Source: Betaproteobacteria bacterium
Lineage (GTDB): Bacteria; Pseudomonadota; Gammaproteobacteria; Burkholderiales; Burkholderiaceae_C
Direction: 5' to 3'
DNA length: 64,000 bases
Assembly: GCA_016716535.1 (NCBI GenBank)
Contig: JADJWD010000001.1
Location: 248,001-312,000, forward strand
Numbering within the stretch: position 1 is the stretch's first letter; each line of letters opens with the position of its first letter. This document shows positions 1 to 8,153 of the stretch, piece by piece. Made by a program: the position numbers and the translations under genes. Below the pieces are notes generated by a model. It was not told the origin of the DNA, did no database searches, and saw only the letters and a list, made by a program, of their open reading frames with translations.

Positions 1-1714
1 GCGGCATGTTGACGGTGGTGAAGGTGACCCCGGTGTCGGCGAACTCGCTGCTCGCGCAGGCCGTCCAGGCGTCCAGCGCCGCCTTGCTGGCGACGTAGGC
101 CGAGAAGCGCGGCGCGTTGACGAGCACGCTGATCGAGCTGATGTTGACGACGTGGCCGCGCTTGCGCGCGACCATGCCGGGCAGCAGGCCCATCGTGATG
201 CGCAGCGCGCCGAAGTAGTTCAGCTGCATCGTGCGCTCGAAGTCGTGGAAGCGGTCGTAGCTGCTCTCGATGGCGCGGCGGATCGAGCGCCCGGCGTTGT
301 TGACGAGGAAGTCGACGCCGCCGTGTTTCTCCTCGAGCAGCTTGACGAACTCGGCGCAGCTCTCGGGGTCGGCCACGTCGACGGTGTAGCTGAACACCTG
401 CGGGTCCTTGCAGCCCTTCTCGCGCGCGTGGGCGACGATCTCGTCGACGGCGGCGGCGAGCTTGTCGGCGTCGCGCGCGCAGATGATCGTGATCGCGCCG
501 GCCTCGGCGAATTTCTTGCTCGCCGCCAGGCCGATGCCCGAACTGCCGCCGGTGACGAGCACGACCTTGCCGCCGACCGCGCCCTTCAGGCTTCTGTCCT
601 TGAACAGGTCGGGGTCGAGGTGGCGCTCCCAGTAGTCCCACAGCACCCAGGCGTAGTCGTGCAGGTTCGGGCACTCGATGCCGCTGCCCTTCAGCACCGC
701 GTCCAACTCGCGGCGGTCGAAGCGCGTGGGGTAGTTGACGAAGGTGAACATGTCCTCGGGCAGGCCGAGGTCCTTCATCACCGCGCGGCGGATGCGCCGC
801 ACCGGCGCCAGCGCCATCATCCCCTTCTTCACGCTCTTGGGGATGAAGCCGAACAGCGCCGCGTTGACGAACAGGTTCATCTTCGGCGCGTGCGCGGCGC
901 GCGCGAAGATGTCGAGCACGTCGCCGACGCGGTAGCCGCGCGGGTCGACGAGGTGGTAGCACTTGCCGGCCTGGTTCGTGCGCAGGTGGCTGATGTGGTC
1001 GATGCAGGCGACGACGAAGTCCACCGGCACGATGTTGATGCGCCCGCCCTCCAGGCCGACGGCCGGGAACCACGGCGGCAGGATCTGCCGCATGCGCTGG
1101 ATGACCTTGAAGAAGTAGTACGGGCCGTCGATCTTGTCCATCTCGCCGGTCTTGCTGTCGCCGACGACGAGCGCGGGCCGGTACACCGTCCACGGCACCT
1201 TGCACTCGCGGCGCACGATCTTCTCGCTCTCGTGCTTGGTCATGAAGTACGGGTGCTCGAGGTTCTCGGCCTCCTCGAACATGTCCTCGCGGAACACGCC
1301 TTCGTACAGGCCGGTGGCGGCGATCGAGCTGACGTGGTGCAGGTGGCCGGCGTCGACCGCCTTGGCGAACTCGACGACGTTGCGCGTGCCCTCGACGTTG
1401 ACGTGCACCTGGCTCTCGGCGTCGGCCTTCAGGTCGTAGACGGCGGCGAGGTGGAAGATGGCGTCGACGCGGCCCTTCAGTGCCTTCGCCGCCTCGGGGG
1501 CGATGCCCAGCCGCCGCTGCGTGAGGTCGCCGCTCACCGGCACGGCGCGCGACTTCGCGGCACCCGCCAGGCCCCAGTACTCGTGCAGCTCGGCGACCTT
1601 GCCCTCGCTGCCGTGGCGCACGAGGAACGAGACCGTCGTGCCGCGCCGCGCCAGCAGCGCCTTGACGAGGCGCCGGCCGATGAAGCCGGTGGCGCCGGTG
1701 ACGAAGTAATGCAT
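1..1714 (-). CDS. Two-domain fatty acyl-CoA reductase / SDR oxidoreductase (C-terminus beyond window)
   Basis: 571 residues are visible; the C-terminus runs off the left edge. The N-terminal half is an extended SDR of the fatty acyl-CoA reductase/NAD-binding-4 type: nucleotide motif GATGFIG at residues 7-13 and catalytic Tyr156-x3-Lys160. After a linker a second, classical SDR begins near residue 380, with TGGSSGIG at 388-395, NNAG at 472-475 and YVASK at 540-544. This order matches the roughly 660-residue bifunctional bacterial reductases that convert fatty acyl-CoA to fatty alcohol. The ATG is preceded by AGGAGGA at ideal spacing. It is divergent from the phasin gene, so both neighbours concern storage lipid. 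The fatty acyl-CoA substrate is inferred from family architecture; another acyl or steroid-like substrate is possible. Confidence 0.8.
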   Translation of the reverse strand, partial: MHYFVTGATGFIGRRLVKALLARRGTTVSFLVRHGSEGKVAELHEYWGLAGAAKSRAVPVSGDLTQRRLGIAPEAAKALKGRVDAIFHLAAVYDLKADAESQVHVNVEGTRNVVEFAKAVDAGHLHHVSSIAATGLYEGVFREDMFEEAENLEHPYFMTKHESEKIVRRECKVPWTVYRPALVVGDSKTGEMDKIDGPYYFFKVIQRMRQILPPWFPAVGLEGGRINIVPVDFVVACIDHISHLRTNQAGKCYHLVDPRGYRVGDVLDIFARAAHAPKMNLFVNAALFGFIPKSVKKGMMALAPVRRIRRAVMKDLGLPEDMFTFVNYPTRFDRRELDAVLKGSGIECPNLHDYAWVLWDYWERHLDPDLFKDRSLKGAVGGKVVLVTGGSSGIGLAASKKFAEAGAITIICARDADKLAAAVDEIVAHAREKGCKDPQVFSYTVDVADPESCAEFVKLLEEKHGGVDFLVNNAGRSIRRAIESSYDRFHDFERTMQLNYFGALRITMGLLPGMVARKRGHVVNISSISVLVNAPRFSAYVASKAALDAWTACASSEFADTGVTFTTVNMP

Positions 1715-1829
1715 CGCTCTCCTCCTGCGTGTCCTGCATGCATGTTGCGCGGCCATCGGCCCGCGGATCGTGGGCAAGGATAGAGCGCACTCACTAGAGA
1801 AACCGGCTGCGGCGTGCACGGGTGAACCC

Positions 1830-1847
1830 TATATTTGCAGTGGCTGC
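1830..1847 (+). promoter_or_regulatory. Putative phasin promoter with GCAG-N3-CTGC inverted repeat
   Basis: The 224-bp divergent gap between the reductase and the phasin holds a TATATT -10-like hexamer (1830-1835), one mismatch from consensus, with no convincing -35. An inverted repeat, GCAG-TGG-CTGC (1837-1847), lies where the transcript would start. PHA regulators of the PhaR type bind TGC-rich inverted repeats upstream of phasin genes, so an operator here is plausible. The half-sites are in the opposite order to the CTGC-N3/4-GCAG reported for Paracoccus PhaR. Confidence 0.3.
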
Positions 1848-1938
1848 GGGAGACGCGGCCGCCTTGTTGTTTCCCATTGCGTTTCCGTTTTGCCGCACGC
1901 GCGTTGCGCAAGCCCCCATCACGAGAGGACAAGAAATC

Positions 1939-2487
1939 ATGGTCAAGAAGATCTCCAAGCCCGCCGCCGGCGCCACCGGTGCGCGCAAGGGCGCCCGCAG
2001 CGCCGGCGACTTCGCCGCCGGCCTGAACACGAGCAAGCTCGCCGCCTCGGTGAAGGACTCGGCGCAGCAGATCTGGCTCGCGGGCATGGGCGCGTTCGCG
2101 AAGGCGCAGGAAGAAGGCGGCAAGGTCTTCGAGGCGCTGGTCAAGGAAGGCACGAGCCTGCAGAAGAAGACGCAGGGCCTGGCCGAAGACAAGATCGCCG
2201 AGGTCACCGGCCGGATGACGGCGATGGCGGGCACCGTCACCGCCAAGGCCGGGCAGAACTGGGACAAGCTCGAAGCGATCTTCGAGCAGCGCACCGCCAA
2301 GGCGATGAACAAGCTCGGCGTGCCGACCGCCAAGGACGTGCAGGCGCTGACCAAGCGCGTCGACGACCTCGCCGCCGCCGTGTCGCGGCTGAGCAAGGCG
2401 GGTGGCAAGACGGCCACGAAGACCGCGCCCAAGGCTGCGGCGCCCGCACCGGTCAAGCGGGCGCGCAAGACGGCAGCTTCGGCCTGA
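1939..2487 (+). CDS. Phasin (PhaF/PhaI-type PHA granule-associated protein)
   Basis: 182 residues. Residues about 30-150 form a largely helical, amphipathic phasin domain (run including SAQQIWLAGMGAFAKAQEEG), typical of proteins that coat polyhydroxyalkanoate granules. The C-terminus is Lys/Ala/Pro-rich (KTATKTAPKAAAPAP), like the nucleoid-associating tail of PhaF but much shorter. The ATG at 1939 follows GAGAGGA; longer in-frame starts upstream lack a ribosome site. The patatin-like lipase begins 22 bp downstream on the same strand, suggesting co-transcription. The family call is secure; granule location is inferred from the family. Confidence 0.88.
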   Translation: MVKKISKPAAGATGARKGARSAGDFAAGLNTSKLAASVKDSAQQIWLAGMGAFAKAQEEGGKVFEALVKEGTSLQKKTQGLAEDKIAEVTGRMTAMAGTVTAKAGQNWDKLEAIFEQRTAKAMNKLGVPTAKDVQALTKRVDDLAAAVSRLSKAGGKTATKTAPKAAAPAPVKRARKTAASA

Positions 2488-2509
2488 CGCAGGCCGGCGC
2501 TGAAGCGGC

Positions 2510-3907
2510 GTGAAACCCGGCTCGAGCGCAACGCCACCGCCGGCCCGCGCCGGCGAGCGGGGCGTGCGCCGGGAAAGCGCTGGACATCGCCGAAGGCACG
2601 CCTCGGCCCGCCGCATCGGCCTGGCGCTGGCCGGCGGCGGCCCGCTCGGCGCGATCTACGAGATCGGCTCGCTGGTCGCGCTCGAAGAAGCGCTGCCGGG
2701 GCTGGCGATCAACGACCTCGACGGGTATGTCGGCGTCTCGGCCGGCGCCATCGTTGCCGCGGCGCTGGCCAACGGCATCACGCCGCGCCGGCTGTGCACC
2801 TCGTTCATCGAAGGCCGCGGCCCGGCCGGCGACCGCATCGAGCCGTCGCTGTTCTTCCGCCCCGCGCTCGGTGAACTCGCCACGCGGCTGGCACGCCTGC
2901 CGGCGCTGCTGGCGCAAGCAGCGGCCGGCTACGCGTTCGGCGGGCCGCTCGGGCGCCGCTCGGGCCTCGTCGCGCTCGAGCGGCTCGGCCAGGCGCTGCC
3001 GACCGGCCTCTTCGCCAACGAGCCGCTGCGCGAGCGGCTGCACGCCGTGTTCTCGGCACCGGGGCGCAGCGACGACTTCCGCGCGCTCGCGCGCCGCCTC
3101 GTCGTCGTCGCCACGGATCTGGACAGCGGCCGCGCGGCGCCGTTCGGCCGCCCCGGCTGGGACGGCGTGCCGATCTCGCAGGCCGTCGTCGCCAGCGCGG
3201 CGCTGCCGGGGCTTTTTCCGCCGGTGCCGATCGACGGGCCGGTGCACGACGGTGACACCGGCGCCGGCGCGATGCCGCCCGGCCGCCGCTGGTACGTCGA
3301 CGGCGCGTTGAAGAAGACGCTGCACGCGCGCGTGTTGCTCGACATGGGCCTCGACCTCGTGCTGTGCCTGAACCCGCTCGTGCCGTTCGACGCCACCGCG
3401 GCGGCCGGCGACAGCGCGCACCGCCAGCACCGCGTGCTCGGCGGCGCGCACGAGCGCATCCCCGAGCTTGTGAGCGGCGGCCTGCCCGTGGTGCTGTCGC
3501 AGACCTTCCGCACGCTGATCCACTCGCGGCTCGAGCTCGGCATGAAGGGCTACGAAGCGAGCCACCCCGACACCGACATCGTCCTTTTCGAGCCCGACCA
3601 GCGCGACCCGGCGCTGTTCATGGCCAACCTGTTCAGCTACTCGCAGCGGCGCTCGCTGGCCGAGCACGCCTACCAGCGCACGCGCGCCGACCTGCGCTCG
3701 CGCCGCGGCACGCTCGGGCCGCTGCTCGCCCGGCACGGCCTGGCGCTGGACGACGCGGTCCTCGACGACCCTCGCCGCCGCCTGCTGGCCCGCCGCCGCT
3801 TCGAGCCCGAAACCGCGCCGCCCGAGCGGCCCGCGGCGCAGGCGCTCAGAAGGCTGGACGAGGTGCTGACGGATCTGGATCGGCTGCTGGCGCGCTCACC
3901 CGGCTGA
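2510..3907 (+). CDS. Patatin-like phospholipase / lipid acyl hydrolase
   Basis: 465 residues. The patatin domain starts near residue 35 with the oxyanion-hole glycine loop ALAGGGPLGAIYEIG, followed by the nucleophile elbow GVSAG. The catalytic-dyad aspartate lies in the DGA motif of WYVDGALKK. The family hydrolyses ester bonds of phospholipids or neutral lipids with a Ser-Asp dyad. The basic N-terminal 30 residues do not resemble a signal peptide, so a cytoplasmic enzyme is likely. Its place behind a phasin raises the possibility of a granule-associated lipase or PHA depolymerase, but nothing in the sequence proves that substrate. The exact start is uncertain. Confidence 0.85.
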   Translation: MKPGSSATPPPARAGERGVRRESAGHRRRHASARRIGLALAGGGPLGAIYEIGSLVALEEALPGLAINDLDGYVGVSAGAIVAAALANGITPRRLCTSFIEGRGPAGDRIEPSLFFRPALGELATRLARLPALLAQAAAGYAFGGPLGRRSGLVALERLGQALPTGLFANEPLRERLHAVFSAPGRSDDFRALARRLVVVATDLDSGRAAPFGRPGWDGVPISQAVVASAALPGLFPPVPIDGPVHDGDTGAGAMPPGRRWYVDGALKKTLHARVLLDMGLDLVLCLNPLVPFDATAAAGDSAHRQHRVLGGAHERIPELVSGGLPVVLSQTFRTLIHSRLELGMKGYEASHPDTDIVLFEPDQRDPALFMANLFSYSQRRSLAEHAYQRTRADLRSRRGTLGPLLARHGLALDDAVLDDPRRRLLARRRFEPETAPPERPAAQALRRLDEVLTDLDRLLARSPG

Positions 3908-3974
3908 AACGCCCGGAAGAGGGCGCCGCGGCAGCGGACTGCGGCGCACGCCGCACCCGCCCTACACCGGGTGC

Positions 3975-4001
3975 TCAAGCGCCGCGGTACCCGGCCGATA
4001 T
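3975..4001 (+). promoter_or_regulatory. Sigma-28 (FliA)-like promoter
   Basis: TCAAGCGC (3975-3982), an 11-bp spacer, then GCCGATAT (3994-4001). The -10 matches the FliA consensus GCCGATAA at seven of eight positions, and the -35 has the TCAAG form seen in several flagellar regulons. It is oriented into the small gene at 4019. The spacer equals that of the similar site at 14164-14190. Confidence 0.55.
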
Positions 4002-4018
4002 GCGGGTTCAACGCCGCC

Positions 4019-4468
4019 ATGTCGACCCGCCCTGCCCCTGCCACACCCAGCCCGCTGGCCGCCACGCTCGAGGCGCGCGAGTCCGCGCTGACCGAGATGG
4101 TGCGCGGCCGGCTGATGCAGCGGTCGCTGCAGACGCTGCTCGACCGCGTCGAGGGCTCGCGCGGGGCCTTGCGCCACCTGGCGGCGCTGGAGACGGCGCT
4201 CATCGAGCACGGCGCCGGCGCGGTGCCGTCGATCTCGGCCAGGGGCCTGACGAAGATCCTCGCGCAGTTGCGCATCCTGCCGCTGGCGCCCGACGACGGG
4301 CCGATCCAGGACCTGCTGGCGCTGGTGCAGCGCGCGCTGCGCCAGCACGAGCGGCCGGCGCGCACGCATCAGCTCTCGCCGCACGACCCGCAAAGCACGG
4401 TCGTCATCTCGGAGAGCAGCGAGAGCGACTTCCTGAACGCGATCGCCGAGGCGCGCGGCGGGCACTGA
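4019..4468 (+). CDS. Hypothetical protein, possibly flagellar-regulon
   Basis: 149 residues, not recognised. The N-terminal 15 residues are Pro/Thr/Ala-rich. Residues about 18-110 are mostly helical by composition, without a signal peptide or membrane segment. The tail is acidic and Ser-rich (VVISESSESDFLNAI). An upstream in-frame start at 3971 would overlap the sigma-28-like promoter, which favours the start at 4019 even though no Shine-Dalgarno is visible and the leader would be only about 10 nt. The promoter suggests a flagellar or chemotaxis-linked role, but no domain supports this. Codon use resembles the neighbours. Confidence 0.6.
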   Translation: MSTRPAPATPSPLAATLEARESALTEMVRGRLMQRSLQTLLDRVEGSRGALRHLAALETALIEHGAGAVPSISARGLTKILAQLRILPLAPDDGPIQDLLALVQRALRQHERPARTHQLSPHDPQSTVVISESSESDFLNAIAEARGGH

Positions 4469-4499
4469 GCCGGGCGCGGGGTCGGCCGAACGGGGTTCA

Positions 4500-5993
4500 T
4501 CAACCGAGGTACCGCGCCTCCAGGTGCGCCTTGAAGTGCGCCGGGTTGAGCACCTCGCCGCTCGCGCGCACGGCCAGCTCGTCGGTGCTCCAGCGGCTGG
4601 CCTGGCTCCAGATGTGCGTGCGCAGCCAGTCGAAGACGACGGCAAAGTCGCCGCGGTCGATGCGTGCGTCGAGGTCGGGCGTGGCGCGGCGCATCGCCGC
4701 GAACCACTGCGCGGCGTACATCGCGCCGAGTGAATAGCACGGGAAGTAGCCGATCAGCGCCTCGGGCCAGTGCACGTCCTGCAGTGGGCCGTCCTTGAAG
4801 TTGCCGCGCGTGTCCAGGCCCAGCAGCTCCATCATCTTCGCGTCCCACAACGCCGGGATGTCCTCGGGCTCGATGTCGCCTTCGACGAGCGGGCGCTCGA
4901 TCTCGTAGCGCAGGATCACGTGCGCGGCGTAGGTCACCTCGTCGGCGTCGACGCGGATGAGCCCCGGCTTCACGCGCGTCAGCAGCCGGTGCAGGTTGGC
5001 CGGCTCGAAGGCGGGCTGGCGGCCGAACGCCGCGGCGACCAGCGGCGCCAGGTGGCGCACGAAGCCCGGGTGCATCGCCAGCTGCATCTCGAACGAGAGG
5101 CTCTGGCTTTCGTGCAGCGCCATCGAGCGCGCGTTCGCCAGCGGCTGCCCCAGCCAGTCGCGCGGCAGGTTCTGCTCGTAGCGGCCGTGGCCGGTTTCGT
5201 GCACCGTGCCCATCAGGCTGCCGAGGAACTCGTCTTCGCGAAAGCGCGTCGTCATCCGCACGTCCTCGGGCACGCCGCCGCAGAAGGGGTGCGTGCTCAC
5301 GTCCAGCCGCCCGGCCTCGAAGTCGAAGCCGAGCAGCCGCATCGCCTGCTCGCAGAGCGCCCGCTGCTGCTGCACCGGGAAGGGCCCGGCCGGCTGCACG
5401 ACCTTCTCGTCGGCCTGGCGCGCCATCACACGCTGCACGAGGCCGGGCAGCCACTGCCGCACCTCGCCGAAGATGACGTCGAGCCGCGCGCTCGTCATGC
5501 CCGGCTCGAAGCGGTCCATCATCGCGTCGTATTTCGCGAGGCCCGTCTCGGCGGACAACAGCGCCGCCTCCTCGCGCGCCAGCGCCAGCACCTCGCGGAA
5601 GTTGACGAGGAAGCCGGCCCAGTCGTTGGCCGGCCGCTGCGTGCGCCAGGCGTGCTCGCAGCGGCTCGTGGCGAGTTGCTGGCGCTGCACCAGCGACTCG
5701 GGCAGCGCGTTGGCCAGCCGCCACTCGCGCCGCATCTCGCGCAGGTTGGCGCGCTGCGGCTCGGTCAGCGATTCCTGCTCGGCGCGCGCCAGGCGGGTGG
5801 GCAGTTGCGGGTCGGTGCGCATGCGGTGCAACAGCGCCGCCATCTCGGCCATCGCCGCGGCGCGCGCCTCCACGCCCTTGGGCGGCATGTTCGCGGCCTG
5901 GTCCCAGCCGGCGATCGACTGCAGATGCGACAGGTGGTGCAGCCGCGTCCAGGTGGCGGCAAGTTCGTCGTAGGCAGGGGTGCTCATGGGCAT
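4500..5993 (-). CDS. Carboxypeptidase M32 (Taq/Pfu-type metallocarboxypeptidase)
   Basis: 497 residues, the usual size for peptidase family M32. The zinc-binding motif HETGH starts near residue 265, followed by the conserved GRYEQNLPR. The C-terminal half carries other typical M32 runs such as CYSLGAMYAAQ. The family removes C-terminal residues from peptides in the cytoplasm, using a divalent metal. The start is either MPMST (5993) or MSTPAY (5987); neither has a clear ribosome site. An open frame continues upstream but overlaps the next gene and does not look like real protein. Confidence 0.93.
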   Translation of the reverse strand: MPMSTPAYDELAATWTRLHHLSHLQSIAGWDQAANMPPKGVEARAAAMAEMAALLHRMRTDPQLPTRLARAEQESLTEPQRANLREMRREWRLANALPESLVQRQQLATSRCEHAWRTQRPANDWAGFLVNFREVLALAREEAALLSAETGLAKYDAMMDRFEPGMTSARLDVIFGEVRQWLPGLVQRVMARQADEKVVQPAGPFPVQQQRALCEQAMRLLGFDFEAGRLDVSTHPFCGGVPEDVRMTTRFREDEFLGSLMGTVHETGHGRYEQNLPRDWLGQPLANARSMALHESQSLSFEMQLAMHPGFVRHLAPLVAAAFGRQPAFEPANLHRLLTRVKPGLIRVDADEVTYAAHVILRYEIERPLVEGDIEPEDIPALWDAKMMELLGLDTRGNFKDGPLQDVHWPEALIGYFPCYSLGAMYAAQWFAAMRRATPDLDARIDRGDFAVVFDWLRTHIWSQASRWSTDELAVRASGEVLNPAHFKAHLEARYLG

Positions 5994-6088
5994 CGGGTCT
6001 GCGAATGGGGGCGCCGATTCTGACCGGCGTGGCGCCGCGCGTGTCACGCCCGCGACCCTCGGGCCGGGCGGGGCATCACGAATCGAGA

Positions 6089-6592
6089 TCAGAACTCGAT
6101 CGCGTTCGGCGCCGCCCAGTACAGCCCGCCGACGTAGGCGAAGTAGCGCAGGAACTTGCCGATGCCCATGTAGAACACACACGGCCAGAACGGCAGCCGC
6201 AGCCAGCCGGCCACCGCGCACAGCGGGTCGCCGACAAACGGCAGCCACGACAGCAGGCACGCCGGCGGCCCGAAGCGCTCGAGCCAGGCGAGCGCGCGCG
6301 CGTGGCTGGCGGACTTCTGTTGCTCTTCGGTCTGATGCGTGACCTTCTCGTAGGCGCGCTCGAGGCCGTAGCCCATCCAGTAGCTGATTGCGCCGCCCGC
6401 GGTGTTGCCGGCGGTGGCCACCAGCAGCGCCGGCCAGAACAACTCGGGGTTCAGCTTGACGAGCCCATAGACGGCCGGGACGCTTGCCATCGGCAGCAGC
6501 GTGGCCGAGATCAGCGAGACCACGAAGACCGTGACGAGCCCGTACTGCGGCAAAGCCAGCGCGGACAGCAGCGAATGCAACCAAGCCTCCAT
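6089..6592 (-). CDS. YqaA-family (DedA/VTT-like) inner-membrane protein
   Basis: 167 residues with four or five hydrophobic segments (about 20-40, 55-75, 105-130 and 135-160). The re-entrant pattern PxxSVPAVYGLV...GNTAGGAISYWMGYG and the closing WLPFVGDPLCAVAGWL are characteristic of the YqaA branch of the VTT/DedA superfamily, whose members act in membrane lipid or undecaprenyl carrier handling. The specific substrate is unknown. It ends 95 bp beyond the start of the M32 peptidase on the same strand and is divergent from dusB across a 66-bp gap. Confidence 0.85.
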   Translation of the reverse strand: MEAWLHSLLSALALPQYGLVTVFVVSLISATLLPMASVPAVYGLVKLNPELFWPALLVATAGNTAGGAISYWMGYGLERAYEKVTHQTEEQQKSASHARALAWLERFGPPACLLSWLPFVGDPLCAVAGWLRLPFWPCVFYMGIGKFLRYFAYVGGLYWAAPNAIEF

Positions 6593-6622
6593 CGCGGCGG
6601 ATTATCGGCAGCGACCCCTCGC

Positions 6623-6628
6623 TATACT
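6623..6628 (+). promoter_or_regulatory. Putative -10 element of the dusB-fis promoter
   Basis: TATACT, one base off the sigma-70 consensus TATAAT, lies in the 66-bp gap between the divergent YqaA-like and dusB genes, 31 bp before the dusB start. No good -35 is seen 16-18 bp upstream, so this may be a weak or activator-dependent promoter. A transcript starting about 7 bp downstream would have a leader of roughly 24 nt. Confidence 0.4.
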
Positions 6629-6658
6629 CGCGCCTCTTTTTTAGGCACCGCCCGCGCG

Positions 6659-7747
6659 ATGCGCCTCGGCCCCTTCACGCTGCCCAACCCGTTCTTCGTC
6701 GCGCCGATGGCCGGCGTGACCGACCGGCCTTTCCGCATGTTGTGCCGGCGGCTGGGCGCCGGGCACGCGGTCAGCGAGATGGTGACGAGCCGGCGCGAGC
6801 TGTGGTCGACGCTGAAGACCTCCCGCCGCGCCGACCACACCGGCGAGCCGGGGCCGATCGCGGTGCAGATCGCCGGCGTCGAGCCCGCCGAGATGGCCGA
6901 CGCGGCGCGCTACAACATCGACCGCGGCGCCCGGATCATCGACATCAACATGGGCTGCCCGGCCAAGAAGGTGTGCAGCAAGTGGGCCGGCTCGGCGTTG
7001 ATGCGCGACGAGCCGCTCGCCCGCGCGATCGTCGAAGCGGTCGTCGCCGCCTGCGCGCCGCGCGGCGTGCCGGTGACGCTGAAGATGCGCACCGGCTGGA
7101 GCGCCGCCGGCCGCAACGCGCTGCCGCTGGCGCGCGCCGCCGAAGCGGCCGGCGTCGCGATGGTCACCGTGCACGGCCGCACGCGCGAGATGGGCTACGG
7201 CGGCAGCGCCGAGCACGAGACGGTGGCGGCGATCAAGGCCGCGCTCTCGATCCCCGTCGTCGCCAACGGCGACATCGACACGCCGGCACGCGCGCTCGAG
7301 GTGATGCAGGCGACCGGCGTCGACGCGGTGATGATCGGCCGCGCGGCGATGGCGCGGCCGTGGGTCTTCCGCGACCTCGCGCATCTGCACGCGCACGGCC
7401 GCCTGCCGCCGGTGCCAGCCACACGCGACGTGCAGCGCTGGCTGATCGAGCACCTGCACGACCACCACGCGCTCTACGGCGAATTCACCGGCGTGCGCAG
7501 CGCACGCAAGCACATCGGGTGGGTCGTGCAATCGCTGCCCGGCGGCGCGGCGTTCAGGCAGCGGATGAACACGATCGACGACTGCGCGACGCAGGTGGCC
7601 GCGCTCGGCGCGTTCTTCGACGAGCTGGCCGAGCGGTACCCGCAACTACCAGAATCGCCCGAAGCCCCCCAACCCCAGGAGGGTGCCCACAGCGAGGCGG
7701 CGAACGAAGATCGAACACGGCTCGAGTCGTGGCCGGCCGCCGCGTGA
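6659..7747 (+). CDS. dusB: tRNA-dihydrouridine synthase B
   Basis: 362 residues. The FMN TIM-barrel begins VAPMAGVTDRPFRML, the usual DusB opening. The catalytic-cysteine motif is NMGCPAKKV, followed by AGSALM. LKMRTGW, VHGRTREMGYGG and VVANGDI are standard Dus flavin- and tRNA-contacting segments. The enzyme reduces uridine to dihydrouridine in the tRNA D-loop using NADPH. The protein is about 40 residues longer than E. coli DusB because of a Glu/Pro-rich C-terminal tail after residue 330. fis follows on the same strand, the common order in proteobacteria. Confidence 0.95.
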   Translation: MRLGPFTLPNPFFVAPMAGVTDRPFRMLCRRLGAGHAVSEMVTSRRELWSTLKTSRRADHTGEPGPIAVQIAGVEPAEMADAARYNIDRGARIIDINMGCPAKKVCSKWAGSALMRDEPLARAIVEAVVAACAPRGVPVTLKMRTGWSAAGRNALPLARAAEAAGVAMVTVHGRTREMGYGGSAEHETVAAIKAALSIPVVANGDIDTPARALEVMQATGVDAVMIGRAAMARPWVFRDLAHLHAHGRLPPVPATRDVQRWLIEHLHDHHALYGEFTGVRSARKHIGWVVQSLPGGAAFRQRMNTIDDCATQVAALGAFFDELAERYPQLPESPEAPQPQEGAHSEAANEDRTRLESWPAAA

Positions 7748-7883
7748 TGCGGGGCTAACGTCGCCTGTACGCCGCCCGCCGCTGCGCAGCCGCTTCGCCT
7801 TCCCCTCTCGCCCTTCGCCCCACGCCCTGCCCGCCGCCGATTCACTTCGCCCCGGCCGGCCCGGCGCCCGGAGTACCCGCTTC

Positions 7884-8120
7884 ATGACCCGCAAAGACAT
7901 CGACCAGTGCGTGCGCGCCAGCGTCGAGCAATACCTCGCCGACCTGCGCGGCGCCGAGCCCGGCCGGCTGCACGACCTCTTCATGGCCGCCGCCGAGCGG
8001 CCGCTGCTCGACGTGGTGCTGCGCCACGCCGAAGGCAACCAGAGCCGCGCCGCCGAGTGGCTGGGCATCAACCGCAACACGCTGCGGCGCAAGCTGCACG
8101 ACCACCGTCTCCTCAAATAG
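7884..8120 (+). CDS. fis: Fis family DNA-binding protein
   Basis: 78 residues. The C-terminal half is the Fis helix-turn-helix: NQSRAAEWLGINRNTLRRKL. The N-terminal half carries the dimerisation helices (IDQCVRASVEQYLADL). The short size and the place between dusB and purH match Fis-like proteins of Burkholderiales. It bends DNA and acts as a nucleoid-associated regulator. The ATG at 7884 is chosen because the family begins about eight residues before the CVRASVEQYL helix. The 136-bp gap after dusB shows no clear hairpin or promoter. Confidence 0.93.
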   Translation: MTRKDIDQCVRASVEQYLADLRGAEPGRLHDLFMAAAERPLLDVVLRHAEGNQSRAAEWLGINRNTLRRKLHDHRLLK

Positions 8121-8153
8121 CGCTTCGCTGCGCCCCTCTTGATCGTTCCTGCC

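Noticed and set aside
6601..6608. TTATCGGC as a minus-strand sigma-28 -10 for the YqaA-like gene
   Set aside because: The -10 form is good on the minus strand, but the region 11 bp upstream has no TCAAG or TAAAG, and the distance to the start codon is too short.
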